A stretch of 36,470 bases of DNA from positions 1-36,470 of the forward strand of contig JAUCBJ010005851.1 in NCBI GenBank assembly GCA_032718475.1, given 5' to 3'. The position numbers and the translations under genes are program-made. Shown in pieces: positions 20,044 to 30,172 of the stretch. This DNA is from Nemertoderma westbladi. Taxonomy: Eukaryota > Xenacoelomorpha > Nemertodermatida > Nemertodermatidae. Numbering within the stretch: position 1 is the first letter of the stretch; each line of letters begins with the position of its first letter. The notes beneath the pieces are model-generated. The model did not search any database and was not told where the DNA came from. It was given only the letters and a program-made list of their open reading frames with translations.

Positions 20044-21261
20044 ATGGCTGCATCCCAGCCACCATCCAACCCTGGAAGTGGAATACGTCGGCAAAGCATG
20101 AATAATCCTCGCAGGAACTCAACCAACAGTAAAACCAATACGGAAAAATCGAACAAACAACTAAACTCTCCTATCGGATTTACCAACGCCGACACCTCCC
20201 CGCAAGAGCGTAATGATGGACTGAAAGAGATAGAGGTTGAATGTTCCGGGAGCAGCTGTAATGTCGCGATGATATGCATAGTCAAGAAAGGTACGGACTT
20301 CGGACGCGTGCAATTCTATTGTGGAAAATGCGTCGCCACGAACTTACAGAGTGTAGAAACGAAACTCGATGCCAAAATAGACTCAGTCCAAACCGAAATC
20401 TTGGTTAAGATGAAGAAGTCGGACATCGCACTTCGAGACATGTTAAAATCTCTTCGTTCAACTATGGATGACCACATCGACGAGGTCACACCAAAGTTAG
20501 ACAACTTGATGAACGATGTAGAGAAACGGAAAGACGCTTCCGATGATCAGTCGAATGGCGATCAATCTTCGCCGTGGCAGCAGTCAGTAACAAATCGTAA
20601 ACATCGAAATAAACTAAACTCATTAAATGCGGATAGCACCAACTTAGCGCTTCTCTCACGCCAACTAAAGGGAGAAGAGCTCTTGCGTGATAGACGTAAG
20701 AATAACATTAAAATATCCGGCAACTATTGCCAAACAAACGACACCAACGACACGGTTATCAAAATCGCCAACGAACTGGGTATATCTCTCTCAAAGGAAG
20801 AGATTACTGCGAAACGAGTTGGGGTAGAACGAGATAACCAATCACAACCAATTATTGTCACAATCCCTTCGGAAAAACAAGCCATACTACTCCAAAGAGC
20901 TAAGGAGCTCAGAAAATCTCTAACTTTTAAGAATCTGTACATTAACCCGGATTTAACGCCTGCTGAGAGTAACCTCCAATACCAACTACGACAACAGCTA
21001 CGGAACCGCAGGCGCTCCGATCCGGATAAGCAATGGGTACTTTACCACGGGCAAGTGAGAGATAAAGCAACCATCAGCAATACCGCGGCCCCCGGAGCCA
21101 CTGATACGACCAGTGTCCGTATCAGTAGCACGGGCTCGCAAGTTCGCAATCCGGGTCGTACATTCTACAGCAGATCAGCAGAACGTCGGAGTCCCTCTCC
21201 CCACTCTACCAACAATATTATCAACAAGCAGGGTCATGATGTTACAGAATGTATCGACTGA
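20044..21261 (+). CDS. CR1 LINE ORF1 protein
   Basis: 405 codons from the ATG at 20044 (MAASQPPSNP). A Ser/Asn-rich N-terminus is followed by a cysteine-containing segment (CSGSSC ... FYCGKC, about residues 65-95), a predicted coiled coil (about 100-160, LQSVETKLDAKIDSV) and an RRM-like region (about 215-310: NNIKISGNY, ITAKRVGV, IIVTIPSEKQAILL). A basic tail, RNRRRSDP, is next. ORF1 proteins of this type bind the element's RNA as multimers and assist priming. The frame is unbroken. The TGA that ends it is in the same frame as ORF2. Confidence 0.85.
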   Translation: MAASQPPSNPGSGIRRQSMNNPRRNSTNSKTNTEKSNKQLNSPIGFTNADTSPQERNDGLKEIEVECSGSSCNVAMICIVKKGTDFGRVQFYCGKCVATNLQSVETKLDAKIDSVQTEILVKMKKSDIALRDMLKSLRSTMDDHIDEVTPKLDNLMNDVEKRKDASDDQSNGDQSSPWQQSVTNRKHRNKLNSLNADSTNLALLSRQLKGEELLRDRRKNNIKISGNYCQTNDTNDTVIKIANELGISLSKEEITAKRVGVERDNQSQPIIVTIPSEKQAILLQRAKELRKSLTFKNLYINPDLTPAESNLQYQLRQQLRNRRRSDPDKQWVLYHGQVRDKATISNTAAPGATDTTSVRISSTGSQVRNPGRTFYSRSAERRSPSPHSTNNIINKQGHDVTECID

Positions 21262-22971
21262 TTATGTGAGAACTCACTCTTGGACTACTGCCCCACCCCT
21301 CCCGAGTGGGCGACGTCAACTCCCTGCTCCCCTCCCCCCGAGGGGGCGACGCCAACTCGCTGCCCCCCTCCCCCCGAGGGGGCGATGTTAATTTGCTGCC
21401 CCACTCCTCCCGAGGGGGCGACGTCAACTCACTGCCCCCCTCCTTCTAAGGGGTCGTCGTCAACTCGCTGCCCCCCTCTTCCCGAGGGGGCGACGCCAAC
21501 TCGCTGCCACCCTCCTCCCGAGGGGTCGTCGTCAACTCGCTGCCCCCCTCCTCCCGAGGGGTTGCCGTCAACTCGCTGCCCCCCTCCTCCTGAGGGGGCG
21601 ACATCAATTCGCTGCCCCCCTCCTCCCGAGGGGTCGACATCAACTCGCTGCCCCCCTCCTCCCGAGGGGGTGATGTCAATGTACTGCCCCCCTCCTCCTG
21701 AGGGGGCGACGTCAACTCACTGCCCCCCTCCTCCCAAGGGGCCGTCGTCAACTCACTGCCCCCCTCCTTCCGAGGGTGCGACGTTAACTCACCGCCCCCC
21801 TCCTCCAGAGGGGGCGTCGTCAACTTACTTCCCCCCTCCTCCTGAGGGGGCGTCGTCAACTTGCTGCCCCCCTCCTCCTGAGGGGGCGACGTCAACTCGC
21901 TGCCCCCCTCCTCCCAAGGGGGTGTCAACAACTCACTGCCCCCCTTCTACCAAGGGACCATCGTCAACTCCCTACCCCCCTTCCTCCGAGGGGGCGTCAT
22001 CAACTCGCTGCCCCCCTTCTCCCGTGGGGACGCCGTCAACTTGCTGCCCCCCCGCCCCCCTCAAGGGCGCGCCATCTAATATCTACAACGATAAACTGAA
22101 GTTCACTATTGTTAATGCTAGGTCAATATGCAACAAAATCCCTGACATTACAGAACATTTAGTCAACGAGAATATCGATATTTGTGCTATCACCGAGACT
22201 TGGCTGCACCAGGAAGACGATACGGTTCGTGCATTATTCCAGAATAACGGATACAATATTTATGACGTACCAAGGTTGGAGGGTAGAGGTGGAGGAACTG
22301 CTTTACTGACCGTACCTTCTTTAACAGCAACAAAAGTAAACCAAAATGTCAATCATACATCCTTCGAATATTCAGTTTGGCGAGTAAATAATAACAAATC
22401 GAAAATAATAACTGTTGTAGTCGTTTACCGTCGACCATACTCCACGGCTCACCCTATAACTCCCCGTATATTCATCAGCGAATTTACCGATTTCATTGAG
22501 AAATTCGCATCTACAAGTGAACAACTGTTAATAACCGGTGATTTTAATATCCATGTTAATGACGTAAGCGATCCAATTGCGACATCATTTTTAGACACTC
22601 TCCATGGATTTAATTTTACACAACATGTGACAGTGCCGACCCACATATCCGGCAACATTTTAGATTTAATAATTACACGCAATAATGACAAATTTACATT
22701 ATCGCTGCCATTCGCTACAGATTTACTAGCGGATCATTTCTTCATTAACACTTTAATATCTATCCCCTACGACCAGCGATGTCACAGAAAAGTTAAATTC
22801 CGTGAATATAATAAAATCAAACGTACTGAATTATTGCATGATATCCAGAACTTGGGTTTATGTGATAACAAAATGTTGAAAAATATGAGCACTCCTGAAC
22901 TAGTTTTATTTTACAATTCCAAACTATCAGAGATAATGGACAAACATGCACCATTAAAAAAAAGATATTGA
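21262..22971 (+). pseudogene. CR1 LINE ORF2, repeat region and endonuclease
   Basis: In frame with ORF1 and separated from it only by the TGA at 21259-21261. There is no ATG before the proline-rich repeats; the first in-frame ones lie inside them. After 22 repeats comes an APE-type endonuclease (from FTIVNARSICNKIPD, about 22100): ITETWLHQED with catalytic Glu, VVVYRRPY, ITGDFNIHVND (catalytic Asp and Asn), NILDLIITR, and LLADHF at the usual SDH position. The frame stops at 22969-22971, just after an A8 run, while the continuing RT frame overlaps from 22960. Confidence 0.82.
21289..22079 (+). repeat. 36-bp coding minisatellite in CR1 ORF2
   Basis: Twenty-two units of 36 bp, encoding CPPPPEGATSTR and variants, with the last one unit longer by one codon. 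Units differ at many sites yet none has a stop or frameshift in the ORF2 frame. The minus strand is also open for long stretches because of the composition; it is not supported as a gene. Confidence 0.95.
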
Positions 22972-24989
22972 AAAGTAAAACCTCATCACCGTGGTATACT
23001 CCTGAATTGCGCCAACTTAAACGGTTACGGCGTTCAGCGGAACAAAAATGGCGATCACATTGCAGTGAAGAGACCCGTTCTGCATACATAAACGCTCGAA
23101 ATACATACAGCAAAGAATTAAAAGCATCGCAAAGGAAATATTACATTGGGAAAGTTGATGGGTGTAATGGCGATCAAAGAAAACTATTTTCACTGGTAAA
23201 ATCTTTAACAATACCATTAAAAAAAACTGAATACCCTGACCCACAACCTGACTACACATTGTCCGATTCCTTTGCAAACTTCTTCATTGAAAAGATTGAC
23301 AAGATTCGAGATAAAATATCTATACAGCAAGCCACTATATCTAACATAAATAGCAATCACACCAACCACCCTGAACTTGGAAACACAACTTCATCAACAT
23401 TTTCGAGATTTTCTAAACTTACTTCAGATGATATAAGGAGACTCATTATGAAATCACCTAATAAACAGTGCGATTTTGACCCGCTTCCAACGTGGCTGTT
23501 GAAAGAGGTGATTGACCTCCTCCTCCCAATAATAACTGAAATAGTGAATAAATTGTTGGAAAATGGGGTGTTTCCTGAACAGTGGCTTGAAGCTATTATT
23601 ACACCACTTCTTAAGAAACTCAAACTCGATTCGAAACTATTCCCTAACTTCCGACCCGTTAGTGGTCTATCATTTTTGTCTAAACTAACAGAACGTGCGG
23701 TTTCAGAAGATACCATGCCTCATATCACGCCCCAACTTCCATACAACCAATCAGCGTACAGACCTTACCACAGTACTGAAACAACCCTAACTCGTGTGCA
23801 TTCCGACATCCTAATGGCAATGGATAAACAGAAGGTTACCCTATTTGTACTACTCGATTTGAGCGCTGCATTCGATACAGTTGATCGTACAGTACTGTTA
23901 AACACATTGCGGTCAAAGTTTAAAATCGATGATGTCGCGCACAAGTGGTTCACTTCATTTCTCGGTGATAGGTGTATGCGTGTTAAGGTTGATGGGGTTT
24001 TCTCTCGGAAAGTTCAGTTACGTTTCGGTTTTCCACAAGGATCTTGTTTGGGGTGTATTTTGTTCATCATTTACGTTACTGTCGTATACGAGATTGTCGC
24101 TAAACATTTGCCCAACGTTCATGGATTTGCTGACGACAAACAATTATACCTGTCTTTCAAACCGAACTGTGATTTCTCCGAACAGGCGGCACTAACAGCT
24201 GTCGAAGAATGTATAATTGAGATACGATGTTGGCTTATAAATAACTGGCTAAAAATAAACGATGACAAAACTGAGTTTCTAATAATTGGGACCAAACAGC
24301 AGTTAGCCAAAGTTAATATCAACGCAATCAAAGTTGGCAATCATAGTACTGAACCAATGAAAAATGTTCGAAATTTGGGTGCCTATTTTGACTCTACAAT
24401 GTCAATGGAAACTTTTGTTAGTCGAACATCTAGTGGTGTATCATATCACTTAAGAAATCTTCGGAAAATACGGCCATATCTTACACAATCGGCAGCAGAA
24501 AAGCTAGTTCATTCCTTGATATCAAGTCGTTTGGATTACTGTAATTCACTTTACTATGGCATTGCTGAATATCAATTAGATCGATTACAACGATTGCAGA
24601 ATATGGCTGCCCGTCTTGTGACTCGTATACAAAAGTATGATCATATCACACCGATTCTAAAACGGCTTCACTGGTTGCCTGTAAGACAACGCATTGAGTT
24701 TAAAATACTGTTGCTAGTATACAAATCAGTTAATGGTCAATCCCCAGATTATATCCAAGAAATAACCACCATATACACGAATCCATATAACAGCCATTCT
24801 GGAAATACTGTAACGCTGGAAATTCCTACGTATAAACACAGAACGCTCGGTGAGCGCGCCTTCGCAGTATCGGGACCCACATTATGGAATAAATTACCAA
24901 CTAAAATACGTGCCGCAACATCTATTGAAATATTTAAGCAGAACCTCAAAACTCATTTATTCGATAAAGCGTTTCCAACCCCATCTTAA
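22960..24989 (+). CDS. CR1 LINE ORF2, reverse transcriptase part
   Basis: About 675 codons. It begins as family sequence (KSKTSSPWYTPELRQLKR) without its own start, so it is the second half of ORF2 after the A-run frameshift. RT motifs: NFRPVSGLSFLSKLTER, LLDLSAAFDTVDR (motif A, catalytic Asp), GFPQGSCLG (motif B), HGFADDKQLY (motif C Asp pair), WLKINDDKTEFL. The C-terminal region HWLPVRQRIEFKILLL and WNKLPTKIR is typical of the CR1/L2 group. Active-site residues are intact. It copies the element's RNA at a nicked target. Confidence 0.9.
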
Positions 24990-25326
24990 TTAACTTACTT
25001 TTAATTAAATACGTTATTTTTAACGAAGTGTCTTAATTTCTTAATTTCTTAATTCGCCTTGCTACGTTTTAGTACTTTCAATTAACTTCATTATTTTTAC
25101 TTCGAACTGCCTTGCTTCCACATAATGATGTAAATAGATATTACTTATTTTTTACCAAACTATTTTAATTTGCCTTCCTTGTTTTAAGTATTTTAATTAT
25201 TATGATTAATTAATTGTGAACTACTTCTTGTAAAGTCATTGTTAACTCGAAAGCTACAGCGCTTAGAGTATAATTTTAAATTTAAGTTTTTAGCGCTAAA
25301 TAAATATAATTTGATTGATTGATTGA
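24990..25326 (+). other. CR1 3' untranslated region and TTGA tail
   Basis: AT-rich, ending in aataaatataattt and four TTGA repeats at the junction with gypsy sequence. The repeats mark the 3' end used in target-primed reverse transcription. Confidence 0.8.
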
Positions 25327-25333
25327 TAACTTT

Positions 25334-26296
25334 AACCAAGATGTAGCTAAAATCTCTCTGGGAGATGCAGGATTGTCGGATAATGACAAGTACTCGGAAT
25401 TTCAAAGTGAAATACTTCCAGAATATGAGGATGAAGATGTTTATAGTTCCCTTTACTGTATTAGTTCAGTGAACTGTAGTCCCCTAAACGAAAACTGCAT
25501 TCATTCGTGTAGTGGCACTGGAGCTGGGGTTAATGAATGGTTCGTAGAAATAAAGGTTTCTGGACCAAACTCTAGTCTTAATATTTATTTCCTGGTTGAT
25601 ACAGGTTCGCCATTCACTATTATCCCAAGCCAGCTCGTTTCTGCTCAACTAGTACAACCATGTAAACCTAATGGAAAAACTTTATGTGATTTCATGAGTA
25701 AGTCGCCACTTCCATTGTTGGGTTCAGCCACCCTGGAACTAGAGTATCAGGGACGGCGTGTTACACTGTCAGTGTATGTTGTAAAAGGCGCACGTCTGCC
25801 ATTATTAGGGCGGGATGCTTTGGGTAGCAATGCATTAATGCTAGTTAGAAAATTATTTTCTCCCTCCCCCACTGCGATCCCATCGAGAGTAAGCTGTTCC
25901 GACCTCGTTACTGGAGTCAACGTCTCCGAGGACGCGACTACTGCCAGAAATATAGTTTCCCTTCTTCCAGCAATGAGTGTGCCAGAGGCCCACATAACGG
26001 TTCGACCTGGCGCAACACCCACACAACAAGCCCCACGCCGCATTCCATTCGGTTTACAAGATGAGGTGAAGGATGAGATTTCCCGTCTTATAAAAGAAGG
26101 TGTTGTTGTCCCAGTGGATAACAACGAGTCACCAAGTGAGTGGGTTAGCCCTGTTGTGATTAGCTGCAGGAAGAATGGTAAAATTAGATTGTGTCTAGAT
26201 TTAAGAGTTTTAAATGAGAATTTAGTAAGACAGAGAGTCCTCATACCTACCCCCGAGGAACTCTTTGCTCAAAGAAGGGAGTTGTTATTTCTCTAA
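25334..26296 (+). pseudogene. pol: gypsy protease and start of RT
   Basis: Resumes in the gag frame after the CR1, which implies a single gag-pol frame in the ancestral element. The aspartic protease motif FLVDTGSPFTIIP is at about 25590-25630, followed by LPLLGRDALG, the usual closing block. RT begins with RRIPFGLQDEVKDEISRL, and SPVVISCRKNGKIRLCLDLR. The frame runs off at 26294-26296 (TAA) because of a frameshift near 26270, in the gctcaaag stretch; the next part is one base out of register. Confidence 0.85.
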
Positions 26297-27104
26297 GCTG
26301 GATGCTAACCAGGGAGCTATGCTGTTACCCTTTGGGACATTCAGGTATGTTCGGCTCCCTTTTGGGATCTCGCCTGCCCCTGAACTTTATCATAAAAAAA
26401 TATCTCAATCAGTTAGTCAATTTAAGAATGTAATTGTTCTAGAAGACGATATTCTAATTCATACAAGCACCCTTGCCGAACATGATTTCCTAGTGAAGGA
26501 AGTTACAGACTTATCCCATAAACTTCACATTTCTCTTCAACCTAGCAAATGTGAATTTCGTAAGACTGAAATAACCTACTTAGGCCACCGACTTTCTGGC
26601 ACTGGTATTGAACCTGATCCAGAGAAAGTTTCAGCCATAAAGGATATGTCCACACCATCTTCTGTGGCAGATTGCCGTCGTCTTCTAGGTATGGCTACCT
26701 ACTTGGGAAAATTTATTCCCAACTTCAGCGACTTGACATTACCAATTCGTGAGTTATTGAAATTCCGAAACATGTTTCATTGGTCACCTGCATGTGATTT
26801 GGCATTTACGAAACTGAAAGAACTACTTACAACTGCCCCTGTATTAAAGTACTATAATGTCAAGCACGCTACTTTCCTCCAATGTGATGCCTCTCCCGTC
26901 GGATTAGGTGCTGCATTGTTACAGAAAGACTCTGGTGGTACAGTTCGACCTGTTGCTTATGCAAGTCGCACCCTGACTTCAGCTGAGAAAAATTATTCCC
27001 AGATAGAAAAGGAAACTTTGGCTATAGCTTTCGGGGCAACCAAATTTCGACAGTATCTTATTGGTGTTGACTTCATTGTCCTTTCGGATCATAGACCACT
27101 GTGA
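26268..27104 (+). pseudogene. pol: gypsy RT (deleted) and RNase H
   Basis: Continues with YFSKLDANQG (motif A, catalytic Asp) but jumps straight to MLLPFGTFRYVRLPFGIS, so about 16-20 residues between them are missing. Motif C reads VLEDDILIH in place of the usual YxDD. The connection and RNase H follow: LQCDASPVGLGAALL, QIEKETLAIAFG, and LSDHRPL, with catalytic Asp, Glu and Asp. A TGA at 27102-27104 interrupts RNase H straight after this; the same frame continues beyond it. Confidence 0.87.
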
Positions 27105-28688
27105 TTTATTTTCCTCAAACCAATTGACCAGTGTCCAGCAAGAATTATCAGGTTTCTTATTCTCCTCAGGCTATTCTCATTTAAAGTAGAGTTCATTCCC
27201 GGGAAAAATAATCTAATTGCCGATACACTTTCAAGGGCTCCTATAAAGCCAGTAGATGCGAACAGATGTGAGTCTGTAAACTTTGATTCTTTTGTCAATA
27301 TAATACTGGATTCCCAGATGATCGATATCCTGCAAGTTACCCATGGAACTGCTAAGTGTTCCAAACTCTCTAAAGTAGTTGATAACTTAGAATGGAACTC
27401 GTGGTCCAACATGTCTTCAACTACAGAACATAGATTGTTTTCTGTGCGGAACGAACTCTCAGTACATTATCTAGAACAGGACCCGGTAATCTTAAAAGGT
27501 CAATGTTTAGTCATTTCCAGTTCACTCCGACCTGTGATGATGAAATTTGCCCATGAAGGACACCCTGGCATTACTAAGATGACTGATATCCTAGTTAGCA
27601 GCGTTTGGTGGGCTGGAATCACCCAAGACGCACGCGTGTTTGTTGAGAATTGTCACCCCTGTAAGTTGGTAAGTGACCTCCCACCACCTCAACCGATGAC
27701 CCAATCGGGAATCTTTTATCCTTGGGAAAGAGTGGCCATTGATTGCGCTCACATTGAGGGTCACTTGTGTACTACTCTGATAGATTATGGTTCTCGGTTT
27801 GTTGAGGCGATCCCGATTCCATCATCCACAACTCGGCACATCATAGGGTGTTTGAACAGTATTTTCTCTCGATTTGGCATACCAAAGTCACAGGTATCTG
27901 ATAACGCACAGGAATTCCGCTCGGCAGAGTTTAAAAATTTCCTTCGTACCATCGGATGTAAATTGGTCGAAATATCTGCTAAGTACGCTCAATCGAATGG
28001 TATGATTGAGCGGCCACAACGCGTAATAAAAAAGATGATGCGAGCTACATCAATAACTTCTGATACTCCATTTATATCTCGACTAACGACTGTACTGTTT
28101 ACTCTCCGTAACTCCTGGCATCGAATCACAGGAGAGATACCATATCGAGTACTATACTTGAAGCTGTCTTCATCTCTCCAGACGCGGTTTCCTCAACTAC
28201 CCAGTGAACAGCCTGAACCAAATGAAAACTATGTCAGAAACAGGGAACGTATCATCCGCAACTACAATAAAAGTCACAGTGTTAAGCCATTGCATGATCT
28301 CAACTTCAACGATCCTGTCAAGATCAAGAAGAATAACAGTCCAGGATATTCATACCAGGGCCACCGGATCACTGAGATCAGAGGTGACAAAGTAGTCTGC
28401 TTGGGGCCTAGTGGGATACTGATTTCTAGAAATCGGCGGTTTATAAAACCAGTAGATTTACGAGAGGAAGACAACTATACACGACCTCCACCAGTTCTTT
28501 TACCACGAGAACCCAATTCGCAAGCCTCTCATACTACTAACAATTATCATGAAGAACAACCTGGTACATCATTACCTGCAAGTGTTTCTCGCCCAGAGAT
28601 CGATCAGGAGGAGGCTATAACATCAGATCCAAAAATTTACCCACAGCGAAACCATGCTCGACCAGATTATTATGGGTTTCCATCATAA
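27105..28688 (+). pseudogene. pol: gypsy RNase H end and integrase
   Basis: In frame with the previous segment. It begins with the RNase H end (VEFIPGKNNLIADTLSRAP). The integrase has an HHCC zinc finger (AHEGHPG ... ENCHPCK, about 27550-27665), the catalytic triad Asp (AIDCAH, about 27740), Asp (VSDNAQEF, about 27900) and Glu (MIERPQ, about 28009), and a C-terminal barrel (NDPVKIKKNN ... NRRFIKP). No chromodomain is evident. The last 135 codons are within the first unit of the tandem array. The domain looks intact, but it is downstream of several breaks. Confidence 0.87.
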
Positions 28689-28923
28689 AAAAAAATAAAT
28701 AAAAAATACTCGAAATCACTCTTTCTTGAGGATTTGTTTAAGGAGACTTTATATAGAGACTATTGTATACGATTATCACTTAGGTTTTGTTTGGAGGACT
28801 TTATAGAGATTATTGTTGTATAAAATTTTCTCATAGTTTTTTTTAGGTGGAAGATGGGATGTATATTAGACTCAAACTTATTAGTGATTATTATTAGCAT
28901 TATTTGTTAAGTATGGTTTGTTA

Positions 28924-28935
28924 GGAAGGAAGTAG
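28924..28935 (+). promoter_or_regulatory. Polypurine tract of gypsy element
   Basis: ggaaggaagtag lies directly before the 3' LTR start TGTGG and is the likely plus-strand primer. It is repeated in each tandem unit. Confidence 0.7.
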
Positions 28936-29122
28936 TGTGGTATATATATAATGTACTACCTACCTGTAGTACAGTATGGTACCAGTACTGGTCTTCGGTT
29001 ACAGCTATATACATACATTTGAGGTATACAATATATCCGGTTGGCGATCAGCCTGTTGATATAGGCCTACTTTTATATATTATACCGGTACTGTACTACG
29101 GTACCCGGCCCGGCATACTACA
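28936..29122 (+). repeat. 3' LTR of gypsy element
   Basis: 187 bp, TG...CA, aligned with the 5' LTR from end to end except for the indel. Downstream TAATA is the target duplication. It recurs at 31419-31605, 33894-34080 and, cut by the window end, from 36370. Confidence 0.9.
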
Positions 29123-29305
29123 TAATATGACCAATCCCTTATTCCCCTTATTACCCTTATTCAACCTTATTCCCTTATTACTAACATGACCAAACCAGAG
29201 TCCATACTAATAAATTCCCCATTTCTTACTACAAATATTAAGATTTTATGTGAATAATGTGTACGTACTGTATAGATTAAATTTCCTTCTAAATACACCA
29301 ATAGC

Positions 29306-29507
29306 GTGGTACTTTTATTTAATTGTCAAGCAGAGAAGTAAAAACCTTACCAGTAGGTATGCAGTACAAATGAAACAGTAAAAAGCAACTGACCTGTAGA
29401 CGTTGCATGCAATCAGTGATCAGCTGACAACTGTCAGCTGATCAGTAGGTTTCGCCCTAATGGGGGCTTTCTCAAGTAGCTAGTGCTAGAAAGGAGACAA
29501 TAAATAG
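29306..29507 (+). repeat. Left inverted repeat of GIY-YIG element, unit 1
   Basis: Reverse complement of 30153-30353. It contains a 28-bp perfect palindrome at 29417-29444 (arms tgatcagctgac, loop aact) and, on the minus strand, the gaaac hairpin motif. Confidence 0.9.
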
Positions 29508-30172
29508 AGGCCGTGACCGAAGCCAAAACGAAGCCTGACCCGGTGGAGCCGGAACCGTCGGAAAATCCCAGGCCCATTATCTGTAAGTTTGAGTACTGCA
29601 GTCGGGCCACCAAACTTTTTGTTCGTAGGTTGCGTGGTCTAGTACCAAGTTCTTGCACACGGCCAGTGCGGTTTGTTTACGCAACTGCCAAACTGCGCCA
29701 ATCACTACCATCCCTGAAACATTCGGTTCCAGATATTTTTACGTCAAACGTTGTTTATTCTTTCTTTTGTCCCTCTTGTAAGGGGGAATATGTTGGACAT
29801 ACCACCCAGCACTTGTTTGAACGCGTTAGACAGCATCAAGACGGGTCGGCCAATGATAGTAGTAAACAAGGCAAGACAGTTCACAACCATATCATGACAC
29901 ACCACGGCGAGCCCAATACATGGTGGTTGACGGATTGGCGTGAGTTCTTCAAACTTTTCCAAGTAATTGCACGGCACCCATTGCGGCCTGTCCTGCAAAA
30001 CTTGAAATGTTTTATATACGTACGCATCAGCCCGCCATTATTAACAAACAGAAACGTGATTGGCGCAAATTTGAGGTGCTGCTTCCCAGTGGTTAGACGG
30101 ATACACTTCTACCTTGTTTCACTTTACCTTTCTTTCTCCCTTTGGAACTTCTATCTATTGTCTCCTTTCTAG
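29504..30172 (+). CDS. PLE-type GIY-YIG nuclease-like frame, unit 1
   Basis: About 222 codons, opening after a TAA at 29501-29503 exactly at the inner edge of the left repeat, with no ATG before the domain. It reads PRPIICKFEYCSRATKLF and VRFVYATAKLRQSLPSL, then VVYSFFCPSCKGEYVGHT and LFERVRQH. These line up with the GIY-YIG region of the PLE at 14880-15395 (CxxC, YVG, Arg, His). The position of the metal-binding Glu is Leu (LKCFIYVRISPPLL against KEALFIRKLSPTLN), so catalysis is doubtful. Translation would need a spliced or non-ATG start. Confidence 0.75.
   Translation: MEAVTEAKTKPDPVEPEPSENPRPIICKFEYCSRATKLFVRRLRGLVPSSCTRPVRFVYATAKLRQSLPSLKHSVPDIFTSNVVYSFFCPSCKGEYVGHTTQHLFERVRQHQDGSANDSSKQGKTVHNHIMTHHGEPNTWWLTDWREFFKLFQVIARHPLRPVLQNLKCFIYVRISPPLLTNRNVIGANLRCCFPVVRRIHFYLVSLYLSFSLWNFYLLSPF

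Larger units (their letters stand above)
19932..25326 (+). mobile_element. CR1-type LINE, near full length
   Basis: 5395 bp with a 112-bp leader, ORF1, ORF2 (endonuclease and reverse transcriptase), a 337-bp 3' region and a TTGA microsatellite tail (25311-25326). A 7-bp duplication taacttt flanks it at 19925-19931 and 25327-25333. CR1-clade elements typically end in short tandem repeats rather than poly(A). It is one base away from an open endonuclease-RT frame, so it is fairly young, though ORF2 lacks an obvious ATG. Confidence 0.9.
17108..29122 (+). mobile_element. Ty3/gypsy LTR retrotransposon, complete ends, nested insertions
   Basis: Both LTRs begin TGTGG and end TACA. A 5-bp duplication TAATA lies at 17103-17107 and 29123-29127. 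A primer-binding-type site follows the 5' LTR and a purine tract precedes the 3' LTR. The order gag, protease, RT, RNase H, integrase is that of Ty3/gypsy. Taking away the piggyBac-like element and the CR1 leaves roughly 5 kb, normal for the group. Coding is broken by two stops, an RT deletion and a frameshift. The LTRs differ at a few bases and one 28-bp indel, so the insertion is not new. Confidence 0.92.

Noticed and set aside
21446-21931. 161-codon minus-strand open frame of Glu/Gly/Thr repeats
   Set aside because: It is the antisense of the CR1 minisatellite; a 36-bp GC-rich repeat leaves several frames open, and the plus frame joins ORF2.
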